NCBI RefSeq assembly: GCF_000378185.1
Contig: NZ_KB899376.1
Span: 276,357-340,356, forward strand
Source: Salinimonas chungwhensis DSM 16280
GTDB taxonomy: Bacteria; Pseudomonadota; Gammaproteobacteria; Enterobacterales; Alteromonadaceae
DNA: 64,000 bases
Direction: 5' to 3'
The notes beneath the pieces were generated by a model. That model was not told the DNA's origin. It worked only from the letters and a program-made list of their open reading frames with translations, and ran no database searches. This document shows, in pieces, positions 26,860 through 36,561 of the stretch. Position 1 is the stretch's first letter, and each line of letters opens with the position of its first letter. A program made the position numbers and the translations under genes.

Positions 26860-28086
26860 TCAATTTACAGATCTGAATGGCGAGACCTGCACCTGCGTTC
26901 CCGATTCAATAAAAGCGGTCTCTGCTGGCACCACAATATAAGCATTTGCCTGAGTCACCGTGCTCATGACGCCTGAACTCTGTTTTGCTAATGGGGTAAC
27001 ATGCCAGCCTCCATCCTGGTTTATTTCAAGGCGGGCCCGAAGAAATTCCTGGCGGCCTGGTCGCCGCCTGATAGAACTACCCAGCACAGCCAGCCCGGTA
27101 AGATCGTTTAGCGAACGTTGCTCTCCCTGCATCATTGCGATTAAAGGTGTCACCAGCTTTTCGGTAGTCACATAAGCAGATACCGGGTTACCGGGCAAAC
27201 CGCAAAATACACATTTGCCTATTTGGCCAAACGCAAAGGGCTTGCCCGGTTTGATAGCGACTTTCCAGAAGTCTACTTCGCCGATCTCATCAAGAATGTC
27301 TTTAACGTAGTCGGCATCGCCTACCGAGACCCCCCCGGAACTAATCAGGATATCAAACTGCTTGGAAGCCGTTAAAAGCGTGTCACGTAATTTAGCGGGA
27401 TCATCCACGCAAATTCCTAAATCTGTTATATCAGCCTGATAGGGATGTAATAAGGCTTTTACGCCAACGCTGTTGGCGTTATATATCTGCCCAGCTTCAA
27501 GTGGCGTGCCTGGTGTAATTAATTCATCGCCGGTGGCCAGAACCGCTACCTTCAACGCTGCGGTGACCGGACACTCACGCATCCCCACCGATGCCAGCAG
27601 CATGAGGTGACTGGCCTGCAGTCGTGTGCCTTTCTCAACGATAATATCCCCCTGAAAAATATCATTACCCTGCGGACGGATATTTTCGCCTCTGTCCGGC
27701 CATTGGGTAATACACACGGTGTTTTCACGTTGAGTGGTATTTTCCTGCATGACAACCGCATCTGCCCCCATTGGAACAGGCGCGCCAGTCATTATTCTGG
27801 CGGCATGACCAGGCTCCAGGGTAACGTCAGTGGCGTCCATTCCTGCAAAAATCGTCGTTACTACAGGAAGGCAGCTGTTTTGCTTACCGACGGATGTGTT
27901 TATTGCATAACCATCCATGGCAGAAACAGCCCGAGGTGGAACGCTCACAGGCGCAACAATATCCTGTGCGGTAATTCGCCCGAGACAGGTGTCAATATGA
28001 CAAAGAGTAGTCTGTTTTACTGTTGGAAACTTCGCTTTAATACGCGCCAGTGCTTCGTCAAGCGACAACCAAGTGGATGTGGTCAT
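26860..28086 (-). CDS. moeA: Molybdopterin molybdenumtransferase MoeA
   Basis: The 408-residue protein has all MoeA landmarks: SLDEALARI at the start, VSVPPRAVSAMDGYAI, RIMTGAPVPMGADAVVMQEN, VLATGDELITPGTPL, ILISSGGVSVGDADYV, and FCGLPGNPVSAYVT. It inserts molybdate into adenylylated molybdopterin in the cytoplasm. Its proximity to the XdhC/MobA-like genes supports molybdenum use by this organism. No MoaB/MogA partner lies in the window. I looked for the Moco riboswitch upstream and saw none. Confidence 0.94.
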   Translation of the reverse strand: MTTSTWLSLDEALARIKAKFPTVKQTTLCHIDTCLGRITAQDIVAPVSVPPRAVSAMDGYAINTSVGKQNSCLPVVTTIFAGMDATDVTLEPGHAARIMTGAPVPMGADAVVMQENTTQRENTVCITQWPDRGENIRPQGNDIFQGDIIVEKGTRLQASHLMLLASVGMRECPVTAALKVAVLATGDELITPGTPLEAGQIYNANSVGVKALLHPYQADITDLGICVDDPAKLRDTLLTASKQFDILISSGGVSVGDADYVKDILDEIGEVDFWKVAIKPGKPFAFGQIGKCVFCGLPGNPVSAYVTTEKLVTPLIAMMQGEQRSLNDLTGLAVLGSSIRRRPGRQEFLRARLEINQDGGWHVTPLAKQSSGVMSTVTQANAYIVVPAETAFIESGTQVQVSPFRSVN

Positions 28087-28227
28087 CCGTGAACTCCCTG
28101 AACATCAGTTCAAATGCGGGATTATCCCTGAAAAGACATTACCTTGCTACCGATTTTACCAAACCGGAAAAGGTCGACGTCTTTGTTCTTGTACGGACGA
28201 GGTGAGGGGCCCTTTCGAGCCCCTGTC

Positions 28228-29988
28228 TTATGATGCTTCCAGGTTACTTATCCAAACGGTCTGATAAGGCTTTAATTGCAGATAATTTTCGTCATTATCT
28301 ATGATGTCGCCACTGATCAAGTCTATCCAGTGGTCGGTGCCAAACAGATTAATATCGGACAACAAAACCGCCTGCTCAGTATCACTGATGTTGCTGATAC
28401 TAAACAGACTCTGTTGTCTGTCCAGACTTTGCCGCCAGAAACCAAACACCTGAGTGCCGAGTTGCAACGTAAACTGTGTCGCATTTGGATGAAATGCTGG
28501 CTGCTTTTTTCTGATGCGAATAAGCTGCGATATCCGTGTCAACACCTTATGATGTTGAGAGAACGGTGAATCCAACAGTGCTTCCAGCTCAGATAAATCC
28601 CAGCGTTTACGATTAATTGAGCGGTTTTGCCCAGTATTCGCGACCTTTTCATAGTCATTAGATGTGCCCAAAAGACTATGAATATAGATGCCAGGTATAC
28701 CTTCCATTGCCAGCATAATGGCATGGGCACAGATAAACCTGTCTACCTGATAACGATCCGGTCCTTTGATTGTTCCCTGAAGGGCATCAAATAAGGTGAT
28801 ATTAATTTCATAGGGTTTTTGCTGACCGTGGGCCGAAGCACGCCATGATACTTTGCCACCAAAATGCTGCATGGTATGAACCAGGGCTGAGATTTCCTCG
28901 TCATCCAGCAGTCCTTCCGCCGGACGCAAGCCGATACCATCATGAGAAGCAATGAAGTTGAAATAGGTTGTTCCGCTCTGTGCCGGCGGCATACTCATCA
29001 TCCAGCTTTTCAGATAGCGACAATCTCCGGTTACCAGGGTGTTAACCAGCAATGGTGGCAATGAAAAATTATAGATTGCATGGGCTTCGTTGGCATTACC
29101 AAAGTAAGTCAGGTTCTCACGATTGGGGATATTGGTTTCGGTAATAATAATAATGCGCGGATCCACATGCTCAATGAGGGTGCGCATTAACCGAATTATT
29201 TCGTGAGTCTGCTCGAGATTGATAGAGGTGGTGCCAACGATTTTCCACAGAAATGCCACAGCATCCATTCTGAAAATCTTTGCACCTTTATCAATGTAAA
29301 GTCGGATAATGTCTATAAACGCCAGCAGTACCTTTGGGTTTCGAAAATCAAAGTCTACCTGGTCATGGCTGAAGGTGCACCAAACATATTTTGTTCCCTC
29401 ACTGGTCTGGGTTTCCCTTAACAACGGGGAAACCCGGGGGCGGGTAACCATGGAAAGGTCATCATCAGGATTCGCAGTGAAGAAAAAATCACTACCCGGG
29501 CCTTCACCTTTGATGAAATTTTCAAACCACACACTACGGGACGAGCAGTGGTTGACCACGAGGTCGGCCATTAGTCCATAATCGTTTGCCAGACGACTGA
29601 TGTCATCCCAGTCACCTAATGACTCATTCACGCTCGAATAATCAATAACCGAAAACCCATCGTCAGAGCTGTAGGGAAAGAATGGCAGGATGTGTACATT
29701 ATTGATTGTATTGACACAGTACGTCTGAAGAAAGCGATGGAGTGTAAACAGAGGCTTTTCATGACCATCTGTAATACTGTCTCCGTAAGTAATCATGACA
29801 ATGTCGTCTTCATCCCAGTAGTTAAAATGGGGCTGAGGCGGCGTGATGTCCTCATCACTGTTTATGCGCATTGACTGCATCAGTTGAGTGGCCAGTTCAC
29901 CAACCGGCCTGTCGAGCACCACATCGGCATAAATTGCCTGTAAATGATGCGACACTTTTTCGTGTAACGCGTTCAGGTTGGCTGTCAT
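28228..29988 (-). CDS. Glucosylglycerate phosphorylase (GH13, sucrose phosphorylase-like)
   Basis: A 586-residue GH13 subfamily-18 enzyme. The catalytic residues are visible: nucleophile D242 in FRMDAVAF, acid/base E284 in [16 protein letters not shown] and stabiliser D350 in FIASHDGIG. The [11 protein letters not shown] segment and the operon place it with glucosylglycerate phosphorylase (the YcjM type) and not true sucrose phosphorylase. That enzyme splits glucosylglycerate with phosphate into alpha-glucose-1-phosphate and D-glycerate. It starts three bases after the glucosyl-3-phosphoglycerate synthase gene and is the last gene of the operon. Confidence 0.85.
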   Translation of the reverse strand: MTANLNALHEKVSHHLQAIYADVVLDRPVGELATQLMQSMRINSDEDITPPQPHFNYWDEDDIVMITYGDSITDGHEKPLFTLHRFLQTYCVNTINNVHILPFFPYSSDDGFSVIDYSSVNESLGDWDDISRLANDYGLMADLVVNHCSSRSVWFENFIKGEGPGSDFFFTANPDDDLSMVTRPRVSPLLRETQTSEGTKYVWCTFSHDQVDFDFRNPKVLLAFIDIIRLYIDKGAKIFRMDAVAFLWKIVGTTSINLEQTHEIIRLMRTLIEHVDPRIIIITETNIPNRENLTYFGNANEAHAIYNFSLPPLLVNTLVTGDCRYLKSWMMSMPPAQSGTTYFNFIASHDGIGLRPAEGLLDDEEISALVHTMQHFGGKVSWRASAHGQQKPYEINITLFDALQGTIKGPDRYQVDRFICAHAIMLAMEGIPGIYIHSLLGTSNDYEKVANTGQNRSINRKRWDLSELEALLDSPFSQHHKVLTRISQLIRIRKKQPAFHPNATQFTLQLGTQVFGFWRQSLDRQQSLFSISNISDTEQAVLLSDINLFGTDHWIDLISGDIIDNDENYLQLKPYQTVWISNLEAS

Positions 29989-29991
29989 GAG

Positions 29992-31215
29992 CTACTCCAG
30001 TAGTTCGGACGTATCTGCTTCCACTGCTTCAAGCAATCTGTCTAAAACATCCGGCACAGCACTTGTCACTCGATTCCAGCTTGGAATAAACGGCGTTTCC
30101 ATTGGGCTCTCGAGAAAGCTCTGACCCGCTTTCATGATATTTTTAGCAAACATTTCCACCGCTTTTTCCTCACGATGGATATCCAGGTTCAGTCCATTCA
30201 TGATGGCATCGTTGTGATAGGTTTCGACGAAGTCCAGAGCGATCCGATAGTATGTCGCCTTGATAGTCCTGAACATTTCCGTATTGAATGTAAAACCCTG
30301 GGTGGCTAATTTTCTGAAAACCGCTTTAGTGATATCGATGGACATTTTTGACAACCCGCCCTGATCGTTATTCAAAGACAGGTCCTGATGCTTATGGTCA
30401 TAGGTTTCTGCAATATCAGCCTGGCATAAGCGGTTATGGGAGTAGTTTCGGTGCATTTCGGACAACACGCCGATTTCCAGTCCCCAGTCGCTGGGGATCC
30501 GGATGTCGTTGAGAACATCACGACGAAACGAAAATTCACCGGCAAGCGGATAGCGAAAACTATCCATAAATTCCAGATATTCGACGTCGCCTAAGGTGCG
30601 TTTAAGCGCGCGAAGTAAAGGCGTTACCAGCAATCGGGAAACGCGCCCGTTGATTTTTCCATCTGCCACCCGGGCATAATAGCCTTTGCAGAATTCATAG
30701 TTAAACATAGGATTTGCCACGGGGTAGATAAGCCTTGCCAGCAAGTCCCTGTTGTAGGTGACGATATCACAGTCGTGCAGCGCCACGGATTCAGCCCGAT
30801 TTGATGCCAGAATGTATCCCATGCAATACCAGACGTTGCGGCCTTTGCCCATTTCTTTTGGTGCCAGGCCTAGCTCTGTGAGCTCCTCATCCAGCGCTTT
30901 CAGCCTTGGACCATCATTCCATAACACCCTGTGATGCTGGGGTAACTGATTAAAGAATTTAAGTGCATGTTGATATTGCGCTTTATCTGCCCGGTCCAGC
31001 CCAATCACAATTTCAGACAAATAAGGAACATTGGTAAGCTCATTGACAATATGCGGCAATGCCTCACCTTCCAGTTCAGAGTACAGGGAGGGCAGGATCA
31101 ATGCCATCGGGCGTTTTTGTGAGAATCTTAGTAACTCAGCCTCCAACTCTTCAGTGGGACGTTTAGATAAATTGTGTAACGTTGTAACCACACCGTTTTG
31201 ATAAAAATCGGCCAT
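29992..31215 (-). CDS. gpgS: Glucosyl-3-phosphoglycerate synthase
   Basis: A 407-residue GT81-type glycosyltransferase with ALILPSLYSELEGEALPHIV, the metal-binding DCD (D148-D150) in ALHDCDIVTY, FCKGYYARVADGKINGRVSRLL, and GLEIGVLSEMHRNY. It transfers glucose from an NDP-glucose donor to 3-phosphoglycerate. A strong ribosome-binding site, AGGAGGT, overlaps the stop codon of the upstream phosphatase, so translation of the two is coupled. A mannosyl-type donor (MpgS) is less likely because this fold differs from GT55 enzymes. Confidence 0.88.
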   Translation of the reverse strand: MADFYQNGVVTTLHNLSKRPTEELEAELLRFSQKRPMALILPSLYSELEGEALPHIVNELTNVPYLSEIVIGLDRADKAQYQHALKFFNQLPQHHRVLWNDGPRLKALDEELTELGLAPKEMGKGRNVWYCMGYILASNRAESVALHDCDIVTYNRDLLARLIYPVANPMFNYEFCKGYYARVADGKINGRVSRLLVTPLLRALKRTLGDVEYLEFMDSFRYPLAGEFSFRRDVLNDIRIPSDWGLEIGVLSEMHRNYSHNRLCQADIAETYDHKHQDLSLNNDQGGLSKMSIDITKAVFRKLATQGFTFNTEMFRTIKATYYRIALDFVETYHNDAIMNGLNLDIHREEKAVEMFAKNIMKAGQSFLESPMETPFIPSWNRVTSAVPDVLDRLLEAVEADTSELLE

Positions 31216-31223
31216 GGTACCTC

Positions 31224-32048
31224 CTAATCTTGTAATGAAAGCAGTTTTGTCAGCATTTCTGTCCAGCCTTCGGGGCCGAGTAGGGTACTGGTGTAGAGCT
31301 CTTCTTGTTTGTTGACCTGTGGAGCAGCATGATTGGGCGAGGCAATAATAACTGCCACATCTGCTGCCTCTAACATAGCTATATCATTCTTCCCGTCACC
31401 AAGGGCCAGCGAACGGGTAGGGGTATTGCGTTGACGGGTATATTCCTGACTCAACCATTTCAGAGCAGTGCCTTTGTCACAGTCACCTGAAATGTGGATG
31501 AAACGGCCACCTTCCAGTGGCTGCGCACCGCGTTCACTGACCATCTTGATAAATTCTGCTTTGCGCTCCTCACTGCCAAGCCAGAGCACCGGCTCGCCAA
31601 ATTGCCTTTTGGCTGCGCGTGCTGCCGAAGCTTCGTCTAAACCAGTAGCTTGCTGAATAGCATCAATATCCATTTGGCTGAAGTGGGTAAACTCACCCTC
31701 AAACTCTGTTTTTATAGTTTCTAAGAGTTTTAACCAATAGGCTTTGGGGGACGTAAATGACTTACACCAAAAGCCATCCTGCCAGACAGTGCCCACCGGT
31801 TTTTGATCTAATATTCCATGGGGCACAAAAGCTGCTGCGCCATTTTCGATGATAAATGGACCGGTTAAACCGATATAGTCTCGCAACTCAATCATTTCAG
31901 CATAAGTCTTACTGGTACATGGAATGACCGGGATATGTTTATTATCCAACGCTGTAAGTGCAGGTTTAGCCGCTTCAAAACTGTAGGTATGGTGGTCCAG
32001 TAATGTGCCATCCATATCTGTAAACACGAGAGTGTCGTAGGTACTCAT
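31224..32048 (-). CDS. Glucosyl-3-phosphoglycerate phosphatase (MPGP/YedP-like HAD phosphatase)
   Basis: A 274-residue HAD phosphatase of the mannosyl-3-phosphoglycerate phosphatase group: motif I DMDGTLLD with D11 and D13, motif II PCTSKTYAEM, the family-specific ENGAAAFVP, and motif IV ALGDGKNDIAML. Next to gpgS it should remove the phosphate from glucosyl-3-phosphoglycerate to give glucosylglycerate. Its ATG overlaps the stop codon of the glycerate kinase gene by one base. Related enzymes accept both mannosyl and glucosyl substrates. Confidence 0.85.
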   Translation of the reverse strand: MSTYDTLVFTDMDGTLLDHHTYSFEAAKPALTALDNKHIPVIPCTSKTYAEMIELRDYIGLTGPFIIENGAAAFVPHGILDQKPVGTVWQDGFWCKSFTSPKAYWLKLLETIKTEFEGEFTHFSQMDIDAIQQATGLDEASAARAAKRQFGEPVLWLGSEERKAEFIKMVSERGAQPLEGGRFIHISGDCDKGTALKWLSQEYTRQRNTPTRSLALGDGKNDIAMLEAADVAVIIASPNHAAPQVNKQEELYTSTLLGPEGWTEMLTKLLSLQD

Positions 32049-32923
32049 CAGTTCCCTTTAAAAGATTTTGTTATTGCGCGTTCACTATCCAGTTCAAATA
32101 CGGTATCACATTGCCCCGGCAACATGCGTAATGCATGTTCAGTGAGACGTTGATAATGCTGTATGAAGCGGGCAATCTGCGCATCATTCATTATATTACT
32201 GTTTGTTGTATCGCCATACCGTGCAGCCAGCTTGTGTTCCTGCTCACATCGCCATTGATAGACATGATCAAAAGAAGGTGCCTTGAGCATGGCCCAATAG
32301 TCCATTTGTTTAAATAGTTGTTGGTATGTACCCGCGAGCTGGGTATTTACAAACCGGCGCCAGATACCCTCGGGATCTTCATCTTTTTCAAGCTGATTGA
32401 CGGGCTGGGCCAGCTGGTGCTCCTCCTGGGGCGGCACGCCCCAACACCATCCCTCAATAAGAACGATGTCTGCGGGGGTATTGATCACCGGCCACTCAGA
32501 TTCAGGGAAAGGGTTGTCCGTGGCTTTGTCAAAACGCGGCAATGCCACCTCCTGACTATTTTTCAGCGCCATAAAGGTAGATTGGGCCTGCTGAGTATCG
32601 TGAGTTCCCGGTACCCCCCGGGTAGCTAATAATGGATGAACCTTCTGGGCCAGCAACGTACGCTGTGCTCTGGACAGATAAAAGTCGTCAATTGACAAAA
32701 CCACTACTGACAGCGCTTTTGTTTTCTTCAGATAAAAGGCCAGATAATCACATAAGGTAGATTTTCCCGACCCCTGACTGCCATTCACACCGACAAACAG
32801 CGGGCCCAATGCACTACGTTGGCGCAATGCAAGTTCATCAGCCATGGGGTTGAACCAATTTTGTGCAACCGATGTGTAACTCTGGGGTAAGCGATGCTCA
32901 GCTATAAATGGCGCAATATCCAT
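32048..32923 (-). CDS. D-glycerate 3-kinase (GLYK-type)
   Basis: The 291-residue P-loop kinase has GVNGSQGSGKST (Walker A, about residues 45-56), LSIDDFYLSRAQR, the ATRGVPGTHDT motif, and VLIEGWCWGVPP. These features are typical of plant-type glycerate kinases and yeast Tda10. It phosphorylates D-glycerate, the product of the phosphorolysis encoded at the other end of this operon, to 3-phosphoglycerate. It is the first gene of the four. The 93 bases upstream (32924-33016) separate it from cmoB on the same strand and probably carry the operon promoter. Confidence 0.85.
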   Translation of the reverse strand: MDIAPFIAEHRLPQSYTSVAQNWFNPMADELALRQRSALGPLFVGVNGSQGSGKSTLCDYLAFYLKKTKALSVVVLSIDDFYLSRAQRTLLAQKVHPLLATRGVPGTHDTQQAQSTFMALKNSQEVALPRFDKATDNPFPESEWPVINTPADIVLIEGWCWGVPPQEEHQLAQPVNQLEKDEDPEGIWRRFVNTQLAGTYQQLFKQMDYWAMLKAPSFDHVYQWRCEQEHKLAARYGDTTNSNIMNDAQIARFIQHYQRLTEHALRMLPGQCDTVFELDSERAITKSFKGN

Positions 32924-33016
32924 GTCATTACCTGTATTGGTGCAAACTGCACTTTAACAATACTTTAAATGGTTACAACTATTGTGCCAAAATCAAGTTG
33001 TCTAAAGTAAAAGCAA

Positions 33017-34000
33017 TTACTTACGTTTGGCAGTAAGCATAGCGCGTTGTGGGGCGGGATAACCCTCAATAGTCAGTGAAAGATCTTCAGGGTTTAGAAA
33101 ATCTTGCAAAGACTGCCCGGTCATCCAGGCTGTAGCTCGCTGTTCCTCCACAGAGGTATGACTGACATCAGCCAGTGTTATATCGACAAAGCCCAGCCGC
33201 TCTAACCACTTAGAAAGTGCATTCACGCTGGGCAAAAACCAAACATTGCGCATTTGGGCATAGCGCTCTCCAGGCATGAAAACTGTATTTTCATCGCCGT
33301 CCACCACGAGTGTCTCTAGAATAAGCTCGCCGCCCGGCCGCAGTTGGTGCTTTAACTGCTCAATAAATTGAACGGGATCCTTGCGATGATAAAGCACCCC
33401 CATTGAGAAAACGGTATCAAATGCGTGTAAAGACTGCATTTGTTCAATACCCAAAGGCAGAAAGTGGATATTCTGGTTGCCGATAAAATGCTTGATAGCC
33501 TGAAACTGAATGAGAAACAGTTGGGTCGGGTCGATGCCATATACGCCACGAGCGCCAGCGCCTAACATACGCCACATGTGATAGCCACTGCCACAGCCTA
33601 CATCCAGTACCAGCCGGTTGTTCAGATCACTGATATGGGGCACCACCCGATCCCATTTAAAATCCGAGCGCCATTCGGTATCAATTTTAATTCCGTGGAT
33701 AGTGAAAGGTCCCTTCCGCCAGGGCATAAACTGCTTCAGCAAACCCGTAATCTGTTTTTGTGTATAGCTATCTACGTCTTGTGGCTGACCAGCGCTAACA
33801 GCATCTTGCACATCAAAAGACGTAATATTGGTTTGAGGGAGTTTTTCCAGTAAGCGACACCATTTATCAAACTCACCATGTTTTGAGTGAGCTTCCCACT
33901 GACTGATCTGCTGGGGGAGTGTTTCCAGCCAGTGGCTTAGCGGACTGCCAATTAATGAGCGATATGCGTCTTCAAACCATGCTGTGACAAGTTTATTCAT
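33017..34000 (-). CDS. cmoB: tRNA U34 carboxymethyltransferase CmoB
   Basis: A 327-residue SAM-dependent enzyme with the characteristic PWRKGPFTIHGIKIDTEWRSDFKWDR segment, motif I VLDVGCGSGYHMWRMLG, GIDPTQLFLIQFQA and MGVLYHRKDPVQFI. It transfers the carboxymethyl group of carboxy-SAM to 5-hydroxyuridine-34 of tRNA, making cmo5U for wobble decoding. Its start overlaps the end of cmoA by eight bases, as in E. coli. It ends before the glycerate kinase operon. Confidence 0.95.
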   Translation of the reverse strand: MNKLVTAWFEDAYRSLIGSPLSHWLETLPQQISQWEAHSKHGEFDKWCRLLEKLPQTNITSFDVQDAVSAGQPQDVDSYTQKQITGLLKQFMPWRKGPFTIHGIKIDTEWRSDFKWDRVVPHISDLNNRLVLDVGCGSGYHMWRMLGAGARGVYGIDPTQLFLIQFQAIKHFIGNQNIHFLPLGIEQMQSLHAFDTVFSMGVLYHRKDPVQFIEQLKHQLRPGGELILETLVVDGDENTVFMPGERYAQMRNVWFLPSVNALSKWLERLGFVDITLADVSHTSVEEQRATAWMTGQSLQDFLNPEDLSLTIEGYPAPQRAMLTAKRK

Positions 34001-34745
34001 CTGTTTTTCCCGACGCTGACTTAATAGCCACTAAAGACATGAAGTTATAACATTTATACCACATCACCACATCCATAAACCCTGCTTCTTTTAATCTGGA
34101 TTCGTGGGTTTCGAACGTATCTGTAAGCATGACGTTTTCCAGCGCAGCGCGTTTCTGTGAAACCTCAAGTTCGCTATAACCATTATCACGCTTAAACTGA
34201 TGGTGCAGATCAATAAGTAGTTCATTACCTGATAAGGTGGGATGGCTGATTTTCTCGGAGAGGACTAATATGCCGCCTTCATTCATACCATCAAAAATCT
34301 TTTTGAGTATGGCAAGTCGATTGTCGGGCGGAATAAATTGTAGCGTGAAATTCATTACTACCATAGATGCATTTACGATCTCTGTGTCCTGTGCCATCTG
34401 ACACTTAACATCAATGGGATTGGGTAGAGAAAATGAGCGTACCATTCTTGCACATCGCTCGGTCATCGCCTGAGAGGCATCGATGGCGAAGATATCGCAG
34501 GGTGTATCGCTGGTGGCCCGGGCAATTGACAGACTCGCTGCGCCAAGTGAACAACCTAAGTCATAAACGTTCGTAGCAGAACCAACATATCGGGCGGCAA
34601 GTTCACCAATAGTATTTACAATTGTCTGATAACCAGGAACTGAGCGCTGAATCATATCCGGAAAAACGTCAGCGACGGCCTCATCAAATTTAAAATCTTC
34701 TACAGTATCCATGGGATTTGCAAAAATTGTATCTTGTTTGCGCAC
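33993..34745 (-). CDS. cmoA: Carboxy-S-adenosyl-L-methionine synthase CmoA
   Basis: The 250-residue methyltransferase-fold protein has the N-terminal DTIFANPMDTVEDFKFDEAVADVFPDM pattern, the SAM loop VYDLGCSLGAASLSIARA, and MVVMNFTLQFIPPDNR. It makes carboxy-SAM from SAM and prephenate, the donor used by CmoB. The gene is the first of the cmoAB unit, and the 171 bases upstream are shared with the divergent response-regulator gene. Confidence 0.96.
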   Translation of the reverse strand: MRKQDTIFANPMDTVEDFKFDEAVADVFPDMIQRSVPGYQTIVNTIGELAARYVGSATNVYDLGCSLGAASLSIARATSDTPCDIFAIDASQAMTERCARMVRSFSLPNPIDVKCQMAQDTEIVNASMVVMNFTLQFIPPDNRLAILKKIFDGMNEGGILVLSEKISHPTLSGNELLIDLHHQFKRDNGYSELEVSQKRAALENVMLTDTFETHESRLKEAGFMDVVMWYKCYNFMSLVAIKSASGKTDE

Positions 34746-34916
34746 GCTGGCACTCCCGGTCTTAGTTTGAAATATGCTGATTTTACCTGTTTGAGCGTAA
34801 TTTCCAATGAGAAGTGATTTATGTGGGTTTTTTCATCGCTTAACACTTTCAAGACGGTCATTGTTAGACTAAAGTGTTACCTGGATGTAGTTTTAGTTAA
34901 GGTTGATAAGTAAATC

Positions 34917-35552
34917 ATGACTCATATTTTGGTAGCGGATGACCATCCTCTGTTTCGCGAAGCCTTACGTGGCGCGTTGGCCCCTTACTTTTCTGACGCA
35001 ATAATTCTTGAATCAGACGGTCTGGACTCCACCATGCAGATAATGAATCAGCAGCGAGATATTGATTTAATACTGCTCGATCTCAATATGCCGGGGGGCG
35101 AGTACTTTAACGGCTTAATTACGCTCAAAGATGCCTATCCGGATACGCCGATAGCGGTTATTTCAGCCAGTGAAAGTACAGAGATTATTGCACAGGTAAT
35201 GAGTCTGGGGGCGCAGGGGTTCATTCCAAAGTCTTCTGCCACTAAGGATATTGCTAACGCCATCGTACGCATCAAAGATGGCGAAACCTGGGTACCGGAA
35301 GAGAAAAAAGCTGAACTGGAGGTAGTCAATAAAGAGTTATCAGAGTTACTCAGGCGATTTCGTGAACTCACACCTAAGCAAATCCAGGTATTGTCTTTTT
35401 TACGGTCCGGCTTGATGAACAAGCAAATAGCGCATGAAATGAATGTGACCGAAGCAACCATCAAAGCACACATCAGTGCGATTTTAAGAAAGCTTGAGAT
35501 AAATACACGAACACAGGCTGTTCTGTTAATGGATAAATTACAATTAAGCTAA
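34917..35552 (+). CDS. LuxR/NarL-family response regulator
   Basis: The 211-residue protein has an N-terminal receiver domain (phosphoacceptor D55 in LILLDLNMPGG, acidic pair D8-D9, and Lys in GFIPKSSATKDI). A C-terminal LuxR-type helix-turn-helix follows (about 145-205; LTPKQIQVLSFLRSGLMNKQIAHEMNVTEATIKAHISAILRKL). No histidine kinase gene lies nearby, so its partner and regulon are unknown. It is divergent from cmoA and followed by a bidirectional terminator. Confidence 0.92.
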   Translation: MTHILVADDHPLFREALRGALAPYFSDAIILESDGLDSTMQIMNQQRDIDLILLDLNMPGGEYFNGLITLKDAYPDTPIAVISASESTEIIAQVMSLGAQGFIPKSSATKDIANAIVRIKDGETWVPEEKKAELEVVNKELSELLRRFRELTPKQIQVLSFLRSGLMNKQIAHEMNVTEATIKAHISAILRKLEINTRTQAVLLMDKLQLS

Positions 35553-35580
35553 AAAAACCCGGCTCATGCCGGGTTTTTTA
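35552..35580. terminator. Bidirectional terminator between response regulator and lipA
   Basis: AAAAAACCCGGC, loop TCAT and GCCGGGTTTTTT form a symmetrical stem with A and T runs on both sides. It sits directly after the response-regulator stop codon and 19 bases past the lipA stop codon on the other strand. Confidence 0.9.
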
Positions 35581-35598
35581 ATTAAATTTACCAAAGCA

Positions 35599-36561
35599 TT
35601 ATTTAACTTCTACACCGGCAGCCTGTTGATCAGCATGGTAGCTTGAACGAACCATCGGTCCACATGCTGCCTGCTTAAAGCCAATTTCACGGGCAAAATC
35701 ACCTAATGCATCAAACTCGGTTGGATGGACATATTTTTTTACCGGGTAATGATGGCGACTTGGTTGTAGATACTGACCTAAGGTAAGCATATCTACGCCA
35801 TGATCCCGAAGATCCTGTAAAACAACTTTTATTTCATCGGATTCTTCACCCATACCCATCATCAGACCCGATTTCGTCGGCACATGGGGATGCTGCGCTT
35901 TAAATTTCTTAAGCAAATCCAATGACCATTGATAGTTGGCACCAGGGCGGCACTCACGGTACAGACGTGGAATAGTTTCTAAGTTGTGGTTGAACACATC
36001 GGGCACACCGTTTTTGAAAATCTCCAACGCTCTGTCCATACGGCCACGGAAATCCGGCACCAGTACTTCAATAGTAGTGGAAGGGCTATGCTCCCGAATC
36101 GCATTGATACAATCAACAAAATGCTGTGCACCACCATCACGGAGATCGTCCCGATCTACCGAAGTAATAACTACATAGCGTAAATCCATCTCAGCGATAG
36201 TTTTAGCGAGCTTAAGCGGCTCCTCAGCACTTGGAGGCAACGGTTTACCGTGGCCTACATCACAAAATGGACAACGGCGGGTACAAATATCCCCCAGAAT
36301 CATGAATGTAGCTGTACCGTGATTAAAACACTCCGCCAGATTAGGGCAGCTTGCCTCTTCACACACCGAGTGCAAATTGTTTTTTCGCAGTGTCTGCTTA
36401 ATATGGTCGATACGATCAGTGGTGCGTGGAAGCTTGATTTTTATCCACTCAGGTTTGCGCAGCATTTCCTCTTTTTCAGTAGGAACGACAGTGACGGGAA
36501 TATGTCTGACTTTTTCATCGTCGCGGAGTTTCACTCCGGCTTTGGGACGTGCATTACTCAT
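35599..36561 (-). CDS. lipA: Lipoyl synthase
   Basis: A 320-residue radical-SAM enzyme with both iron-sulfur cluster motifs: [12 protein letters not shown] for the auxiliary cluster and [13 protein letters not shown] for the radical-SAM cluster. The terminal RSSYHAD carries the serine ligand. It inserts two sulfurs into protein-bound octanoyl groups to make lipoyl. The ATG at 36561 is preferred to the adjacent TTG. It overlaps the lipB stop codon, an arrangement that couples the two steps of lipoate synthesis. Confidence 0.96.
   Translation of the reverse strand: MSNARPKAGVKLRDDEKVRHIPVTVVPTEKEEMLRKPEWIKIKLPRTTDRIDHIKQTLRKNNLHSVCEEASCPNLAECFNHGTATFMILGDICTRRCPFCDVGHGKPLPPSAEEPLKLAKTIAEMDLRYVVITSVDRDDLRDGGAQHFVDCINAIREHSPSTTIEVLVPDFRGRMDRALEIFKNGVPDVFNHNLETIPRLYRECRPGANYQWSLDLLKKFKAQHPHVPTKSGLMMGMGEESDEIKVVLQDLRDHGVDMLTLGQYLQPSRHHYPVKKYVHPTEFDALGDFAREIGFKQAACGPMVRSSYHADQQAAGVEVK

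Noticed and set aside
28087-28227. Possible molybdenum-cofactor riboswitch upstream of moeA
   Set aside because: I looked for the conserved Moco motif blocks on the minus strand and did not find them. Only a GGGGC/GCCCC hairpin (about 28204-28223) is visible, which fits a weak terminator of the GH13 gene.
28228-29988. Annotation as plain sucrose phosphorylase
   Set aside because: The fold is the same, but co-location with glucosyl-3-phosphoglycerate synthase, its phosphatase and glycerate kinase points to glucosylglycerate as substrate. No sucrose transporter, hydrolase or fructokinase is nearby.
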